From contig CM055097.1 of assembly GCA_029204225.1 (NCBI GenBank), positions 5,775,653 through 5,839,652 on the forward strand: 64,000 nt of DNA, in the 5' to 3' direction. Source of the stretch: Diphasiastrum complanatum (lineage: Eukaryota > Streptophyta > Lycopodiopsida > Lycopodiales > Lycopodiaceae). Shown here piece by piece: positions 22,255-36,840 of the stretch. The notes under the pieces are model-generated. The model was not told the DNA's origin and made no database searches. It saw only the letters and a list, made by a program, of their open reading frames with translations. Every line of letters starts with the position of its first letter. Position 1 is the first letter of the stretch. The position numbers and the translations under genes were made by a program.

Positions 22255-24057
22255 TCAATAATACCCATAAGGGTCTGGTGGCCATTCCGGATAACCATGT
22301 TCATCAACAGTTGGGTAGTTGAGGCATTCCATCAGAGTATCCCAAGATAAAACTGGATTATCATAGATTGGCGCAACTGGTCCCAACATCATGGACTCTC
22401 CCAAATCATAATGTGTATATGACATGCTTGCTTGACTCTCTTGTCTGTCCAGGTATTCATGGTATGCCATAACCTGAAGACTTTCCTTAGTAGTCAATAT
22501 CAAAGATTTAGGACAAGGCTTTGTCATTGTAGGTGCTGGTGCTTGCTGTACTGGAGACCTATTTGGGCTTGGATTCCCTGGATTTGGCCTTTGAAGAATG
22601 GATATACCCGGATTTGGCATTGGTTTGGGCTGCTGTATTATGGAACAATGAGACTTTGGTTGAATCTTGCTTGTTGAGGGACAATCATCAACTTTAGTCT
22701 TCCCTTGGTCATTGCACTTCCCCGTTGAAGGCTGCGTGATGGCACTTTTCCTTGGATCTTGTGTTGAATTGCCTTCAAGTTGCCCTGTTAATGCTAGTCC
22801 CCTTTGTACTTCATCACTAAGAATTCTTTGGAGTGATTGCGCCAAGAGACTTGGTAAAATCCGTTGGACTTCATTGGATGCCAATTTCTTGACTTCCTCA
22901 GTTACCATTGGCGTGATGTATTCTACCATCTCTGTCTTTTGTGATGATTTTGCTTGTTTGCCCAAGGGTATCTTTGTGTACTTTGGGACTTTTGCCAGAT
23001 TGTCTTCTTCATCACTCGCTTCATAGCCCGATGGCACTAAGATTTTTCTTTTATAGTGCGTTCGAGGTGGAAGGGTCACCACAGGTGCATGTTGGTCTAC
23101 ATAGGCCAAATGCCTCTTGGCTATTTGTGGATTTCTCATCGAGCAATCTCGGCATGGATGATTAACTTCGAGGGATCAAATGTTGACGGATCTCTTTGGT
23201 GTGGACATTTAGCACGACGGTGTTTTCCTCCGCATCCATAGCACCTAACTGAGTGCAGTATGCCATCACCTCTAAGTTGATAGGCATACACCGATAATAG
23301 ATTCTCCTTAGAATCTTCCACAAAATAGACTGGTAGGCTGTTATGGTCCTCCATTGAATTCGGTGACATGCAAGAGGATATAACCAAAACTTCTACCTTG
23401 CCAGTGTTTGTTGAAGAAACTCGTGATTTAGATGGATCAATCTGACATCCATCCTTTTGATGAGCTCCTTGTTGACTTGAATCTGCTTCTGACCATTGAA
23501 CCGCTGGATCTTGCTGTCGACAAGTCTGTTGCTCTATATTATGTCCTTTTAACAAGCGCGGATTCTTGATTGGACACCTGGTACTTGGATGATCTCCAAA
23601 GTAGAAGTACATTCATCCTTTTCAAGAAACTTAATAGAGCGAGCATAAGCTTGTTGACAGTTGTGCAAGGTTCTTGGTCTTCTGCTGCACTTGATCTGCT
23701 TGACCTTGCTGCACTTTGTTGCCTTGCATGGGGTTCCATTCTTGTTGGATCATTGCTCATTGTCGACCTTTGTTGCTCTGATTCCCCATCTGAATAGGGA
23801 AAATCCTTCTTCCCGAGTGAGATTTCCATCAAGGCAGCATCCTTACAAAGTTGTGCAAGCAACACATAGGATGCTAACTCTTCCATACCAGATCTGATCC
23901 TTTTGGGCAGTCCAGAATAGTATTTTGCCATGATGATCTGTTGGGGAATCGGGGGATCACAATCCTTCACTAGATGATAGATCCGATAGGTGTAGTCTAT
24001 CATTGTTTCAGCAGGGAACTTTTTTAATTTCGATAATCCTACAAGGGCGGCCTCCAT
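22255..24057 (-). pseudogene. Gag of element B, frameshifted
   Basis: The homologue of the 468-aa gag of element A. Three overlapping frames (23539-24057, 23136-23612, 22255-23139) cover it, so at least two frameshifts broke it. The second knuckle survives (CYGCGGKHRRAKC). The first is damaged (MYFYFGDHPSTRC), and the third lost its first half by a small deletion near 23165. The C-terminus here is longer than in A. It includes a Pro-rich segment (LQRPNPGNPSPNRSP) and an acidic/aromatic tail ending near WPPDPYGYY, which is probably the native end of the family's Gag. Confidence 0.75.
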
Positions 24058-26575
24058 AGTTCAGCACTAGACTGTCAGTGAATTGCTTCAAGGTTTGCTC
24101 AATGATTCTGGTGTTCCAACCTTTTTTTTTTTTTTTTTTTTGTGGGAGATGGAAAAGAAAAAGAGAGAGAAGAGAATCGGTAAACGGTGGGCCAATATGA
24201 ATGAGAATAGAGACAAAAATGGATTTATGTAGCAGAGAGATAGAAGATGGAATAGAGATGGGACAGAAGAATGATGGATGAATAATGGTTGATGTGGAGG
24301 GAACTGATCAGCTTGATCTGAGGTTTATTCACTTGATTCAGTCCAAGGATGTTGGATCATGATGGATAATGTGACTGCAACCTAGATTTGACAAGATCTG
24401 ATCAGTTTCAGTTGGCTAATAGTGTGAGTTTAGCCCTTTTTCTTGGTTTTTTGTGATTTTTTTTTTTTTTTGAGATTTCTTCAGAATGGAGTGAATCAAA
24501 CCTTCAAACTTCCTACAGTAGCTGTATCAGGACCATTTCTAGACAATGGGAGTTTTGCAAGAGTTCTTGATGGACAGATTTGTCAGGATCTGAAAAAACC
24601 TCAGTTTTTTAGCACTTTTTGGCACTTTTTTTAAATATTTAAAAATATAACCATTGGATCTTTACAAAAATTTCACAGTAGCTAGTTGTAGGTTAGATCT
24701 ATCTATAAAACTCTTTGCAAAGGTTACCTCCAAGCAGATCTTAAAAACTCATGGAAAAAGTGCGTTTTTGGGGTTTTTTTTGGCAAAATTTTTAAATTTT
24801 CTTAGAAAAAACCCTTGCAAACTTTTATAAACTTGTATCTGAGTTAGACTCACCTGCTCACAAAGCTGCGAGAGTTACTTCCCAAGGAAACTCAAAAAAT
24901 CTTGAAAAAAGTGCATTTTTTTGGGGTTTTTTTTGTAAAATTTTCAGATTTGCTGAGAGAAAACCCTCGTAGACTGGTATGCACTTGTATCCAAGTCAGA
25001 TTCACCTGATTACATAGCTTCAAGAGTTACTTCCTAAGGAAACTCAATTTTTTTTAAAAAAAGTGCTTTCTTTAGGGGTTTTTTTGGTAAATTTTTTAAG
25101 ATTTCCTGGGAATAAACTCTTTAAGACTGGTATGCACTTGTATCTAAGTCAGATTCAGCTACTCACCAAGCTACAAGAGTTACTTCTGAAGGCAACTCAA
25201 AAACATTGAAAAAAAGTGCATTTTTTAGGGGTTTTTTTGTAAAATTTTAGAATTTTTAGGGAACAAACCCTTGAAGACTGGTCTGCACATGTATCTCAGT
25301 CAGATTCAGCTGCTAACCAAGCTGCAAGAGTTACTTCCCAAGGAAACTCAAAAAATCTTGAAAAAATTGCATTTTTTTGGGGCTTTTTTGCAAAATTTTT
25401 GGATTGTCTGGGAACAAACCCTCACAGAATGGTATGCGCTTGTATCTTAGTCATATTCAGCTGCTCACATAGCTGCAAGAGTTATTTTCCAAGGAAGCTC
25501 AAAAAATCTTGAAAAATGTTCTTTTTTTTGGGGTTTTTTTTGTAAATTTTTTGGATTTTCTGGGAACAAACCCTTGTAGACTGGTATGCACTTGTATCTC
25601 AGTCAGATTTAGCTGCTCACAATGCTGCGAGAGTTACTTCCCAAGGAGACTCAAGAAATCTTGAGAAAAGTGCATTTTTTGGAGGTTTTTTTGTAAAATT
25701 TTAGGATTTTCTAGGAAAAACCCTCGCAAACTGGTATGCACTTGTATCTCAGTCAGATTCAGTTGCTTACCAAGCTGCAAGAGTTACTTCCCTAGGAAAC
25801 TCAAAAAGTCTTGAAAAAACTGCATTTTTTTGAAGTTTTTTGGCCAGATTTTGATTTTTCTGGGAACTAATCTTTGCAGGCTGGTATGTGCTTGTATCTG
25901 AGTGAGATCTACTTGTTTACCAAGCTGCAAGAGCTACTTCCCAGGGAGACTCAAAAATTTGCTGTCGGAGAAGGTTCTAGGCCACTTTTTGCTCTTGGGA
26001 ACCTTCACAGGGGCACTTTTTTTGGGATCTAACTCTCGTAGACTTCTCTGTGTCCTAGTCTCAATGAGATGGAACTTCAAAGAGCTCTGCGAAGGTTATT
26101 TTTGAGTTTTGAATTTTTTTTTATTTTTACAAGAGATTTTTAAATTTTTATGGGTTTTTCTCTGTTTTTCAAAATCTATTGGGAAGTAACCTTCACAGGC
26201 TTCTATGCAGGTCTGGGATAGTACCCTGGAGCTGTTGCCAGTCATGCGAAGGTTAGTTCTTGCTGGTTTTTGAGAAATCAAAATCTGATAGGATTTTGGC
26301 TCTTATTTTCCCTTCAAAAATAGATTTTGAACTTTTTTTTTCTGATTTTTATGGATTTTATGGATTAACGAAGGGATTGGATAATTGGATCTGATCCTAC
26401 CACCCCACAATCTCTCCCTAAAGTGCAAACAAACAAAAAAATCACACTACTCACACTATTCTACCCTTGAAACTCGATTTTTTGATGAAAAAGAATGATG
26501 AGCGAGAAGAAAGAGAGAGATAGAGGAAAAGAGGAAGAGAGTGAGAAAGCTATGCGGCGAAACGAGTGTGTGGCA
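24058..26575 (-). other. Leader of element B with tandem repeats
   Basis: About 2.5 kb between PBS and gag without a meaningful ORF. It contains T-rich tracts and the tandem array annotated separately. Such a leader could hold packaging or dimerisation signals, which is inference. Confidence 0.6.
24780..25990 (-). repeat. Tandem array, about 150-bp unit, eight copies
   Basis: The landmark agagttactt, or a close variant such as agagctactt, recurs near 24865, 25018, 25173, 25325, 25475, 25628, 25778 and 25930, giving periods of about 150-155 bp. Each unit also has a T/G-rich block (gtgcatttttt..ggggtttttt) and a block like gtatgcacttgtatctcagtcagattcagctgctcac. Element A keeps only one unit. 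Confidence 0.88.
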
Positions 26576-26594
26576 CTCCCGGACAATGGTGCCA
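26576..26594 (-). other. Primer binding site of element B
   Basis: The minus strand reads tggcaccattgtccgggag starting one base after the LTR end (caaca). It is similar to the Asp-type PBS tggcgccgttgccgggga with several changes, so the tRNA assignment is tentative. Confidence 0.55.
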
Positions 26595-26595
26595 C

Positions 26596-29451
<2,856 letters not shown>

Positions 29452-29453
<2 letters not shown>

Positions 29454-29900
29454 ATCATGATAGTCTTTGATATCAAGATTAGATCCATCATGGATATAGT
29501 TCATTGTATGTGGACTAGTCAAGCTAGAAAGCATAATCTTGATAATCATCATTGTTTCATATCTTATGATCTTGATCTCCATGATCCTTATGAGGCTTGG
29601 AAGCCTCATATTTCTCTATTTATGGTGCATCCATCATGCAAGTGGAACTTTCAAGGCAAAGATCATCATCAAGCATGGAGGAAGCCCATGATAATAGTGG
29701 CATATTGGTGGAGCACTCTTCAAAGGCATTGGCAAGAGATCTCTACCAAAGAGATCTTATCATGGATATGGTGAGGGTGCTGCTATGATGGATCCCTTGG
29801 CTGATCTTCACTTCTTATGCATACCAAAGGATCCACTCAAAAAGATTTACAAACTTCTCAAGTGATCTTTTTCCCTTTTAAGCTATTTTTTGAGGAGGAG
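29452..29900 (+). pseudogene. copia G 3' non-LTR remnant
   Basis: Lies between the array and LTR G and ends in a purine tract (tgaggaggag, 29891-29900) that serves as PPT. No RNase H motif is recognisable. A 63-codon ORF (29597-29788) has no known domain. By position it is the 3' end of the copia whose RT start lies at 20831-21317. That link is inferred from strand and order only. Confidence 0.45.
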
Positions 29901-30720
29901 TGTGAGAAATTGGCAAAAATCTAGTTTGGTATTTTTTATGATAGAAGTTTGTAAGTGAATCTCACATGTGTGGAGGATGTTCCCACGTGTGGAGAATTGT
30001 AAAGTAAATCAAAATGTTTGATATAGGGGTCTCATAGAATTTCATAGTCAAGCATTTAGGTGTAGGATGTTGATAGAGTCAAATTTGGCATAGATGGCAA
30101 ATTATCCATTTCCACTTGTAATGCCAATATTGAGCCAAAATAGAGCCAAACTTGTGCCAATTAGAGTGTAGACAAGTGTCATGCTTTTGTTTGATGAAGC
30201 TTAAGAGGTCCAATAGGATTTAGAGGTGGAACCTTGTGAGGTCCAATAGAAAATTGAGGTGTGCTTGAATATAGTCCAATAGAATTTAGAGGTGCATGGA
30301 TCAATGGTCCAATAGGATTAAGAGGTGGCAAAGTGTGATCCAATCATAGTTAAGCATAGTGGTAGCTCATGAATCTATTAGTATCATTGTACTCCTCCTT
30401 TTGGATCTAATTGATTTGGTGATTTCATGGATTTTGTGAGTTATTGGATTTCTAGCTTTCTCTCTCTACCCGAGAGCTCATGATGGTTTTTCTCTCTCTA
30501 CCCGAGGAGAGCAGCTTGTTTTTACTTAGAATACTTTTGGAACACTTTCCACACCTGTGAGTGAGAGTTGGAAGTGATTGAATGCATGTAGTAGTGTGTT
30601 TTTGCCATAGAATCAAAGATAGATCTTGAATCTCAATCTAGTCTTGATCTTGGTGCATCTACACACCTTAGGAGATCACAAGTACATGTAGTGGACAATC
30701 CACACGTGTGAAATTCAACA
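29901..30720 (+). repeat. 3' LTR of copia G
   Basis: Begins tgtgagaaattggc after a PPT and ends cacacgtgtgaaattcaaca. It shares features with LTR F in opposite orientation: paired tctctctctacccgag segments (30467 and 30493) and a CACGTG palindrome near the end. No matching 5' LTR is in the window. Confidence 0.7.
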
Positions 30721-30958
30721 GCATGTCTGTGATTTTTGTCATTTTGTGATAGTGTTAATTTATTTTTAATTCATTTTTAATAATCAATACTTCTTAGGAT
30801 AGTTTAGGTCTGAATTCTCGCAAATCTACCTCACTTCTATTACTATTGTATAGGTTCCAGGTAACAACGTGCATGACTGGTGATAATCATGTCCCAAAAC
30901 AGTAATTATCTTACAGTTTGAAGCTAGATTCTTGCAATCGATTGCAAAGAATTTATCT

Positions 30959-30992
<34 letters not shown>

Positions 30993-31196
30993 GAGGACCA
31001 CTCGCCTAAGCTACCAGGCCACATATTATCCATATTGTGGAGTCCCAGAAGTAAGCAAAGTATTTTATTAGACATGAAACCTAGTAGGTGCACTACAGGA
31101 ATTCACTTGGTCTCATTTACTGATTTTTTCAAAAAGCTAGCAGCGGCTCGTCCTTTCTTGGAGCGGCTAAACTTCGACACATGACTTACCTCCGGT
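30721..31196 (+). other. Outer element interior, non-coding, with A27 tract
   Basis: AT-rich sequence with an A27 run at 30964-30990. No gene is recognised. It joins the inserted elements to the protein-coding part of the outer element. Confidence 0.45.
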
Positions 31197-31610
31197 GTGC
31201 AACAAAAATGCTTGGTGCGTGCGACTTATTCTACATTTGATGATGAGTTCCAGACATTCAGGATCCCTAGATGCAACAACGAGGATCCAATTCCTATATC
31301 ACCACATATTCTAAGCCACTTGGGGTTCCTGAATGAAGGAGAGCCTATGCACGGCAGAGGGCAATCTTTTGATAGGAATTACTTGATGCATCTCTGTATG
31401 GAAGACGATGACACCTCCATCTACAACAATGATAGTTACGCTGTCAAACTCATCTTGGATCCAGGACTTAGGACAATGGGGACCTTCTTGCATTACTCAC
31501 TGAGGTACAATCGTCAAGATTTGATAGGATTCCGAGCAACACTTTATTCGTCCTATCATTTGGCTTGGAGGAACCTGTTACACGCCATTTCATGTGGGCA
31601 CTTAAGATAA
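31197..31610 (+). CDS. Outer element ORF 1, unknown (137 aa)
   Basis: The frame is open to a stop at 31610 and contains LRTMGTFLHYSLRYNRQDLI and YHLAWRNLLHAISCGHLR. It is not similar to any pol domain I can name. Composition is protein-like, with balanced charge and several aromatic residues. It is probably the N-terminal part of the element's own protein, Gag-like by position between leader and 3' LTR. The start codon is uncertain, since the frame is open only from near 31197, and a longer original gene broken upstream is likely. Confidence 0.4.
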   Translation: MQQKCLVRATYSTFDDEFQTFRIPRCNNEDPIPISPHILSHLGFLNEGEPMHGRGQSFDRNYLMHLCMEDDDTSIYNNDSYAVKLILDPGLRTMGTFLHYSLRYNRQDLIGFRATLYSSYHLAWRNLLHAISCGHLR

Positions 31611-31860
31611 GTATCAAATTATGTGCAGCGCTCAAAGCAAGAAACCTCTCACAAAGTGCGGATATCTCCTGCATATGCTCGTAAGCAAACATTACTTGGG
31701 TGACTTCCCTAGCATTCTTGCTCGAGTGCAAGAGAAATATCTAGACGTGCCACATACTACCTCGACACAAGCTTAGCACTCCAAGAGGATAAAAGGGGGA
31801 GAGGCAAAGGCAACAAGCAAGCCAGCACCCAAACGACACATCACTAGCATAAACACACCT

Positions 31861-32652
31861 ATGTCATTCACACGAGGCAAGGAAGCAGAGTTAGAGTCAC
31901 AACGGTTAAAAGAGCATGCCCATAGCCAACACACAAAAGAACATTTCGAGGGCCACACACAAGGTACAAACTCATCCAGTAGCAGCAAACAACACTTGTG
32001 CAAATCCACCATTCAAGAGCATGGAAGTATCAATGAAATGGGAGACACAGCACAATCACCCTATCCAATGCCTAAAGATACCTCAATAATGAAAATTGAA
32101 GAAGAATTGACTGCAACATCAAATCCTTCGATGAGACATTCTAAGGCAAAGGAGCCAGAGGCTGAACCTGGTGTCCCACTTGTGTCATTCATGGTAAATG
32201 ACCCACCAATCACCATCTCATCAACTCCCATCACATCAACCATCACTGTCACACTACCCATCACACTCACCCTCACCACTACCCCTATTGTCTCCACAAA
32301 TACACTCCCTCTTTCCACCGCACCAGTCACAACCACCTCTATGCAATCTCCAATGCATTTTACAAATGTCTTTGACGCATCCTTCAACATTGAAGAATTC
32401 TCACTTTCACTGTTAAACACGCCACCTACTACCACCACACCATTTCCTACACCCACCACTATCGCTACCGCCACCACTACCACAATACTTTTCACTTCTC
32501 TGATCACAAATGCCAACACATCTCCAATCCCGATCACGATCACTCAAACATCACACCCTCCATCTGCTCAATCCGTCCATCATGAACAATACACCACATT
32601 ATATCAAAATGTACAACAAAATCTCCCACCATCCTACGCACCTACCTCTTAG
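31861..32652 (+). CDS. Outer element ORF 2, Thr/Pro/Ser-rich (263 aa)
   Basis: The first 100 residues are charged and hydrophilic (TRGKEAELESQRLKEHAH). Residues about 115-250 are low-complexity Thr/Ser/Pro/Ile (for example TTTTPFPTPTT). No catalytic motif is visible. Such spacers occur in Gag-like proteins of large plant elements, but I cannot assign it. It follows ORF 1 by 250 bp in another frame and may once have been one protein with it. Confidence 0.4.
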   Translation: MSFTRGKEAELESQRLKEHAHSQHTKEHFEGHTQGTNSSSSSKQHLCKSTIQEHGSINEMGDTAQSPYPMPKDTSIMKIEEELTATSNPSMRHSKAKEPEAEPGVPLVSFMVNDPPITISSTPITSTITVTLPITLTLTTTPIVSTNTLPLSTAPVTTTSMQSPMHFTNVFDASFNIEEFSLSLLNTPPTTTTPFPTPTTIATATTTTILFTSLITNANTSPIPITITQTSHPPSAQSVHHEQYTTLYQNVQQNLPPSYAPTS

Positions 32653-33334
32653 AAGTATCCTCCTATTGGGGAGTGGCAGTACCTTTCAAAAAATGTGCGA
32701 CGAGCCATCAATGCTCAAAGTGATGCCATGCATTACCTTTACTCTTCAATCAATGAGTATCCGAATTGGTGCAACTTCTCACAAGGGGAAAACGTGCAGC
32801 TGACAAACAAGGTACAAGAATGGCAGATTTATTCCATGGAATTAGAACAAGAGGTCACTCATTTAAAAAAAAAAAAAAAAAAAACTCATGGCTGACCTCA
32901 AAGAGCTGCACCGAAATAACAAGGATGTCCAAGCATGCTTACAATGTAGGGATGATCTCTTCAAGATCCTAGAAACACAGTTAGAAGGTAAACGACGAAG
33001 CCACAGGAACTTACGGACCGCTATGATGGCAATATTCAACAAGTTGATTTCAACCAGTTCCAGGCACCATCAACCCCAGAGGGCATCGTAATACCTCGCT
33101 TCCTATCAGAAGTTAACTCAGGTATTGATGGTAAACCAGACACAAGCACAACAATTGCAGCAGGCTACTCTAGCAAATCAAACTGCACTCAACACATGGA
33201 TTGAGGAGCTAGAAGGACAACTAAAAACATTATGCCAACAGCTACCAACATTACACACAAAGCATGAAGAAACACATGCCAAGCACCATAGACAACAGAA
33301 TGCAAGAATTGATGATCTTGGACCTTCGCGCTAG
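32653..33334 (+). pseudogene. Outer element coiled-coil segment, frameshifted
   Basis: Three frames give a continuous alpha-helical protein. The first is NVRRAINAQSDAMHYLYSSI (to 32895), which ends at an A20 run (32865-32884) encoding poly-Lys and probably causing the frameshift. The second is LFKILETQLEGKRRSHRNL (32888-33091). The third is QLQQATLANQTALNTWIEEL with EGQLKTLCQQLPTL (33125-33334). Heptad-like spacing of Leu/Ile suggests coiled coils, as in Gag proteins. No enzyme domain is present. Confidence 0.45.
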
Positions 33335-33720
33335 AAAGGACAACAACGAGATAATCTAGGGTATCACTAGGCAATGGTGGAACCTCAAAGCACACAAGGG
33401 GGTACTACCACGAACCACGAACGAGGCATTTCAACTGAAGAGCCTAATCCCACTACCACTCAACCTGACACCACCTATCAAGCCTCATCACCCTCACTCA
33501 ATGACACACCTCTCTCCCCACCACATGAATAATCACCTCACCACTTCGACACTCAACCTTATTCACCATCCACTACTTATCTATTCCACAAATACCCAAC
33601 CCTCCCCCGTGAAATTTTCACAACTATACCTAACCCTCCACCACCCACACTTACCACAACTACAAAGGTACGACATAGAATCACGCTGAAGAATCCTAGC
33701 CGATAGATGTTAATGTAAGA
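33335..33720 (+). other. Outer element low-complexity linker
   Basis: A C/A-rich stretch coding mainly Pro, Thr, His and Ser in all plus frames. It probably continues the spacer of the same protein and shows no motif. Confidence 0.35.
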
Positions 33721-34457
33721 GGAGTTTAATAAAGCATATCCAAACTGGGAGGACCGAGGTGGGTACACTCTTCCCGATTTCACGATATGTAAATCTCACA
33801 AGCAGAAAGTGCTAGCATTGGAGCTGCAACCTCAGTGGCGATGTGCTATGATGCTGAAAAATGCACATGCTTTTGAGAGATATATCGCGACACCAACTTA
33901 TATGCATGTCAATCCAACATATTATCCCATAAGGTGCAGAGAAGTATTCGCACCAGAAAGGGTTCCTAATAAAAAATATTGGCCAATTATACCTAAAAAA
34001 GTTGAGACCGATGATCTAGCGGCCGATTTTGTAGCCAATTGCAACTATTTCTATTGAAGACCTCATACAAATCCGGACCACCATGTTAGGTACTTTGTAG
34101 ATCATTGCGGCCTAATATCATTCCTTTCTACCTTAAATTGTTTCTGGGATAGAGATCTACCGCCAATAGTTTTGGATCTAAATAAGCCCCTAAGCATACC
34201 CATGGGTCACATCAATGTGGCAAGGCTTTACTATTGGGCGGCGATCACCAACGAACTTCGCGTTGACATGGTTGAATCTTGGTACGTGTACAGATTTCTA
34301 TAGAACATGCTTGATTACTATCGGCCGCAACCATTTTTGGACAAAATTTGATTCGAGAGAATGGGAGAAGTTCATAAAATCTAGGTCACCATTAATGCAG
34401 AGCTGCGGGAAGACCAGACAAGACAATAGGCAGCAACAATTGGCATGGGACCGCCAA
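33721..34457 (+). pseudogene. Outer element C-terminal conserved-looking domain, broken
   Basis: Translation gives MLALELQPQWRCAMMLKNAH, RYIATPTYMHVNPTYYPIRC and VPNKKYWPIIPKKVETDDLA. After an in-frame stop at about 34055 it reads YFVDHCGLISFLSTLNCFWD and PMGHINVARLYYWAAITNEL. The density of Trp, Tyr and Cys suggests a folded domain, but I cannot name it. It ends shortly before the PPT and 3' LTR, where an element lacking pol would end its only gene. Two or more stops make this copy inactive. Confidence 0.45.
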
Positions 34458-34461
34458 TCTT

Positions 34462-34477
34462 TTGATGGAGGGGATAA
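34462..34477 (+). other. Polypurine tract of outer element
   Basis: gatggaggggataa lies immediately before the 3' LTR start tgtaggctga, the expected primer site for plus-strand synthesis. Confidence 0.75.
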
Positions 34478-35213
34478 TGTAGGCTGATATTCTAAGGAAT
34501 ATTCGAGCCATCTTGAAAAGGATACAGACTTAAGCCTAGAATTGGATCAGTCAAGTTAGGCCTTTGCGCCATGTTGTAACGACTTAAAGCTGTTTAGTTC
34601 TAAGCCTAAGTCTAGAAGATTGGAACTTGAAGTAGTCTGAATAAGTTCAACTTAAGTGATTTCAGTTGTTTATGGTCCATTGGGGGTTTGTCCCATGGTA
34701 CCAATTTAATTAAGTTAAGCCTATGTGGTCTATTTGTCCCATAGCCCCCTTTTTGTAAGTGACCACCACTCCAAGTATATATAGGAGTGGAAGAGTCCAT
34801 TTTGGAGAAGAACCTCAGTTGCAATACATGCCTATCTTTCTCTCTGAGTGTTCTCCCTTGTGTGGTTTCACGTACTGTGTTACTTCACATTGTATTGTAT
34901 ATTATTCATCTAGCAACAGGTTAAGTTAATCTAGGCCCTCCATTCTCTAGTAGGGTAAGCCTCAGAGGAGGAGATTTTAGGTTAAGTCGTCATTGAATTA
35001 GGTTAAGCCGTCATTTGGGTTTAGTTGCTAAGTAGAGAAAAGAGATTCGGAAGAGTGGATCTTACCCATCAGAATACTCACCCTATGCTCATAATGCTCT
35101 TCCCATCCTCTTGCTCAAGCTAGTTGGAGAAGCCAGAGTGTAGACTAGTTGGGAGAGTGCCATAGTCATGCTAGATGGAGCCATAGCCGATGGAGGATGC
35201 GAAAGATACAACA
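34478..35213 (+). repeat. 3' LTR of outer element
   Basis: 736 bp, the same length as the 5' LTR. Roughly 35-40 differences are seen by eye. It has a TATA-like motif at 34776-34783 and ends gatacaaca followed by the caaat TSD. Confidence 0.93.
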
Positions 35214-35218
35214 CAAAT
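35214..35218 (+). repeat. Target site duplication caaat, right copy
   Basis: Identical to 12356-12360. Confidence 0.9.
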
Positions 35219-36190
35219 GGATGAAAAGTAAGCATAAACACTCTAATGATGAATAAATAGTTTGATGGTAAGTAGGATTGGGAGACTAAAAATGTGAATA
35301 AAATTGTTGGAAGGGAAGATGTTCTGAGTGTGAGGTGAATGAAGTTGATGAGTAAAGATTATTGAAACAAGTGAGAATTCGGAGCGCTTTAGAAGCTTGA
35401 GTAAACATAATGGATTTCTGCTCACCTACTTATAGGCTCGTCAATTTTGCTCATCTAGTGTTATTTTTGGACATCAATTTTGTGAGTAGTCCTTGGCTAT
35501 CCCATATTGCGTGCATTGTCTATTTTTTCAATAGTTGCTAGATTAGTCAGTTATTTTGACTAGAAGTTTGCATTATCTACTAAAGATTGTAATTTGGTAT
35601 TAATTTGGCCTATCTTTGTCCTTTGCAATTTTTTTTTTAGGACATGCCTAGACATAGATATATTTACTCATTATAAATATTTTTGGAAACTCAAAACATC
35701 TACAAATAATAACAATATTGGCTTATATTGCCATTTGGAGCTTGTTTCTCCCTCATTTTAGACATCTAGCAGTTTAGAATTGGTAGGTGTGGTACACGTT
35801 GGTACATGCTCAAATGAGGAGGACTATTTACAAGCATTCAATCTATAACATCTATCTCTATGATATAGATCAGCCTGCCTGGGGTCTAATCAATTGACAA
35901 CTACTAATCTAATCCTAATTAAATAGTCCTAAGCTAAAAGGTGATCTTTCAACATCGGGCTTCTACCTTGAAGTACATAGATTACTTAACCTAAGGAAGT
36001 AAATGGCTCTAATCATCTCCTAAGATTAACATAAAGAATTGTATCTAATTTTCTCCTCTATGATAATAACTTTTGTAATACATCTACTCTAATTTTTAGC
36101 CTAGAGAAATATCGCTCTAATTTTATCCTAAGAACTTTTTTGTTAGATCCACCTAATTCTATGAATTAATGATCTTGAGTCAATCAGTCT
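35219..36190. other. Flank between outer element and copia F, no gene seen
   Basis: AT-rich sequence. No ORF with a recognisable domain and no repeat partner was found in the window. It was continuous with the sequence left of 12361 before the outer insertion. Confidence 0.5.
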
Positions 36191-36830
36191 TGTGAAGTCC
36201 TCACACGTGTGGGGACAACCCAAAATGCGTGATTGATCTCCTAATATGTGGGTGACAAAGATAAAGCACTTAATGGATTTCAAGATCTATCTTCAAAAAT
36301 CTAAGGCAAGAGCACATAGAACATGCATAAATCATTCACCAACGTACATATACATGTAAAGGCAACTCATGATGAAAAAAACTAAGTATAGAAAAGGCTT
36401 GCTCTCGGGTAGAGAGAGAATACAAGGACTAGCTCTCGAATAGAGAGAGAAAGCAACAAAATTTTTAAGTGTAGAATCTTACACAATCTCCAAAAAACTC
36501 AGTGTAGAATGGTTCTCTCTCACATACTAGTAGTAACTCGAGCTAGGGAGAGTGAAATATGATTGGACCCCTTCTTTTCCTAAGGGCCCTCAAATTTGAT
36601 TGGACCAATTTCATGGATCTCTCTCTTTTGATTGGTCACGTGATCTCAAGGCAACTCATAAGAAAGTGTCACTCACCCTCTCTCATCATGCCATGCGTAG
36701 AAATCCTAAGCTAGCTTGAGCCACATCACACTCAAAATTTGGCCATATCACCTACTAACATGTGTATAAGGACTAAAAAAGTCTAGACACCCCTAAACTC
36801 AACATAGATAGATTTTACCAAACTTTCACA
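36191..36830 (-). repeat. 3' LTR of copia F
   Basis: 640 bp, plus-strand text tgtgaagtcc..actttcaca, with ends tgtga/tcaca. The boundary at 36830 is supported by the adjacent PPT. The boundary at 36191 is supported by alignment to LTR G around the cacacgtgtgg palindrome. Paired gtagagagaga segments (36409 and 36440) are shared with LTR G. Confidence 0.7.
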
Positions 36831-36840
36831 CTCCTCCTTA
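36831..36840 (-). other. Polypurine tract of copia F
   Basis: The minus strand reads taaggaggag directly before the LTR start tgtgaaag. It is nearly the same as the PPT of copia G. Confidence 0.75.

Noticed and set aside
24700-25990. CRISPR-like regular repeats
   Set aside because: The units are contiguous, diverged 150-bp tandem repeats without unique spacers, in a plant retroelement leader.
30991-31025. tRNA-like A-box on the minus strand (gtagcttaggcgagtgg)
   Set aside because: No B box or cloverleaf can be built nearby, so neither a tRNA nor a SINE head is supported.
32061-32543. 160-aa minus-strand ORF rich in Val
   Set aside because: It is the antisense shadow of the Thr/Pro-rich ORF on the plus strand (ACC read as GGT).
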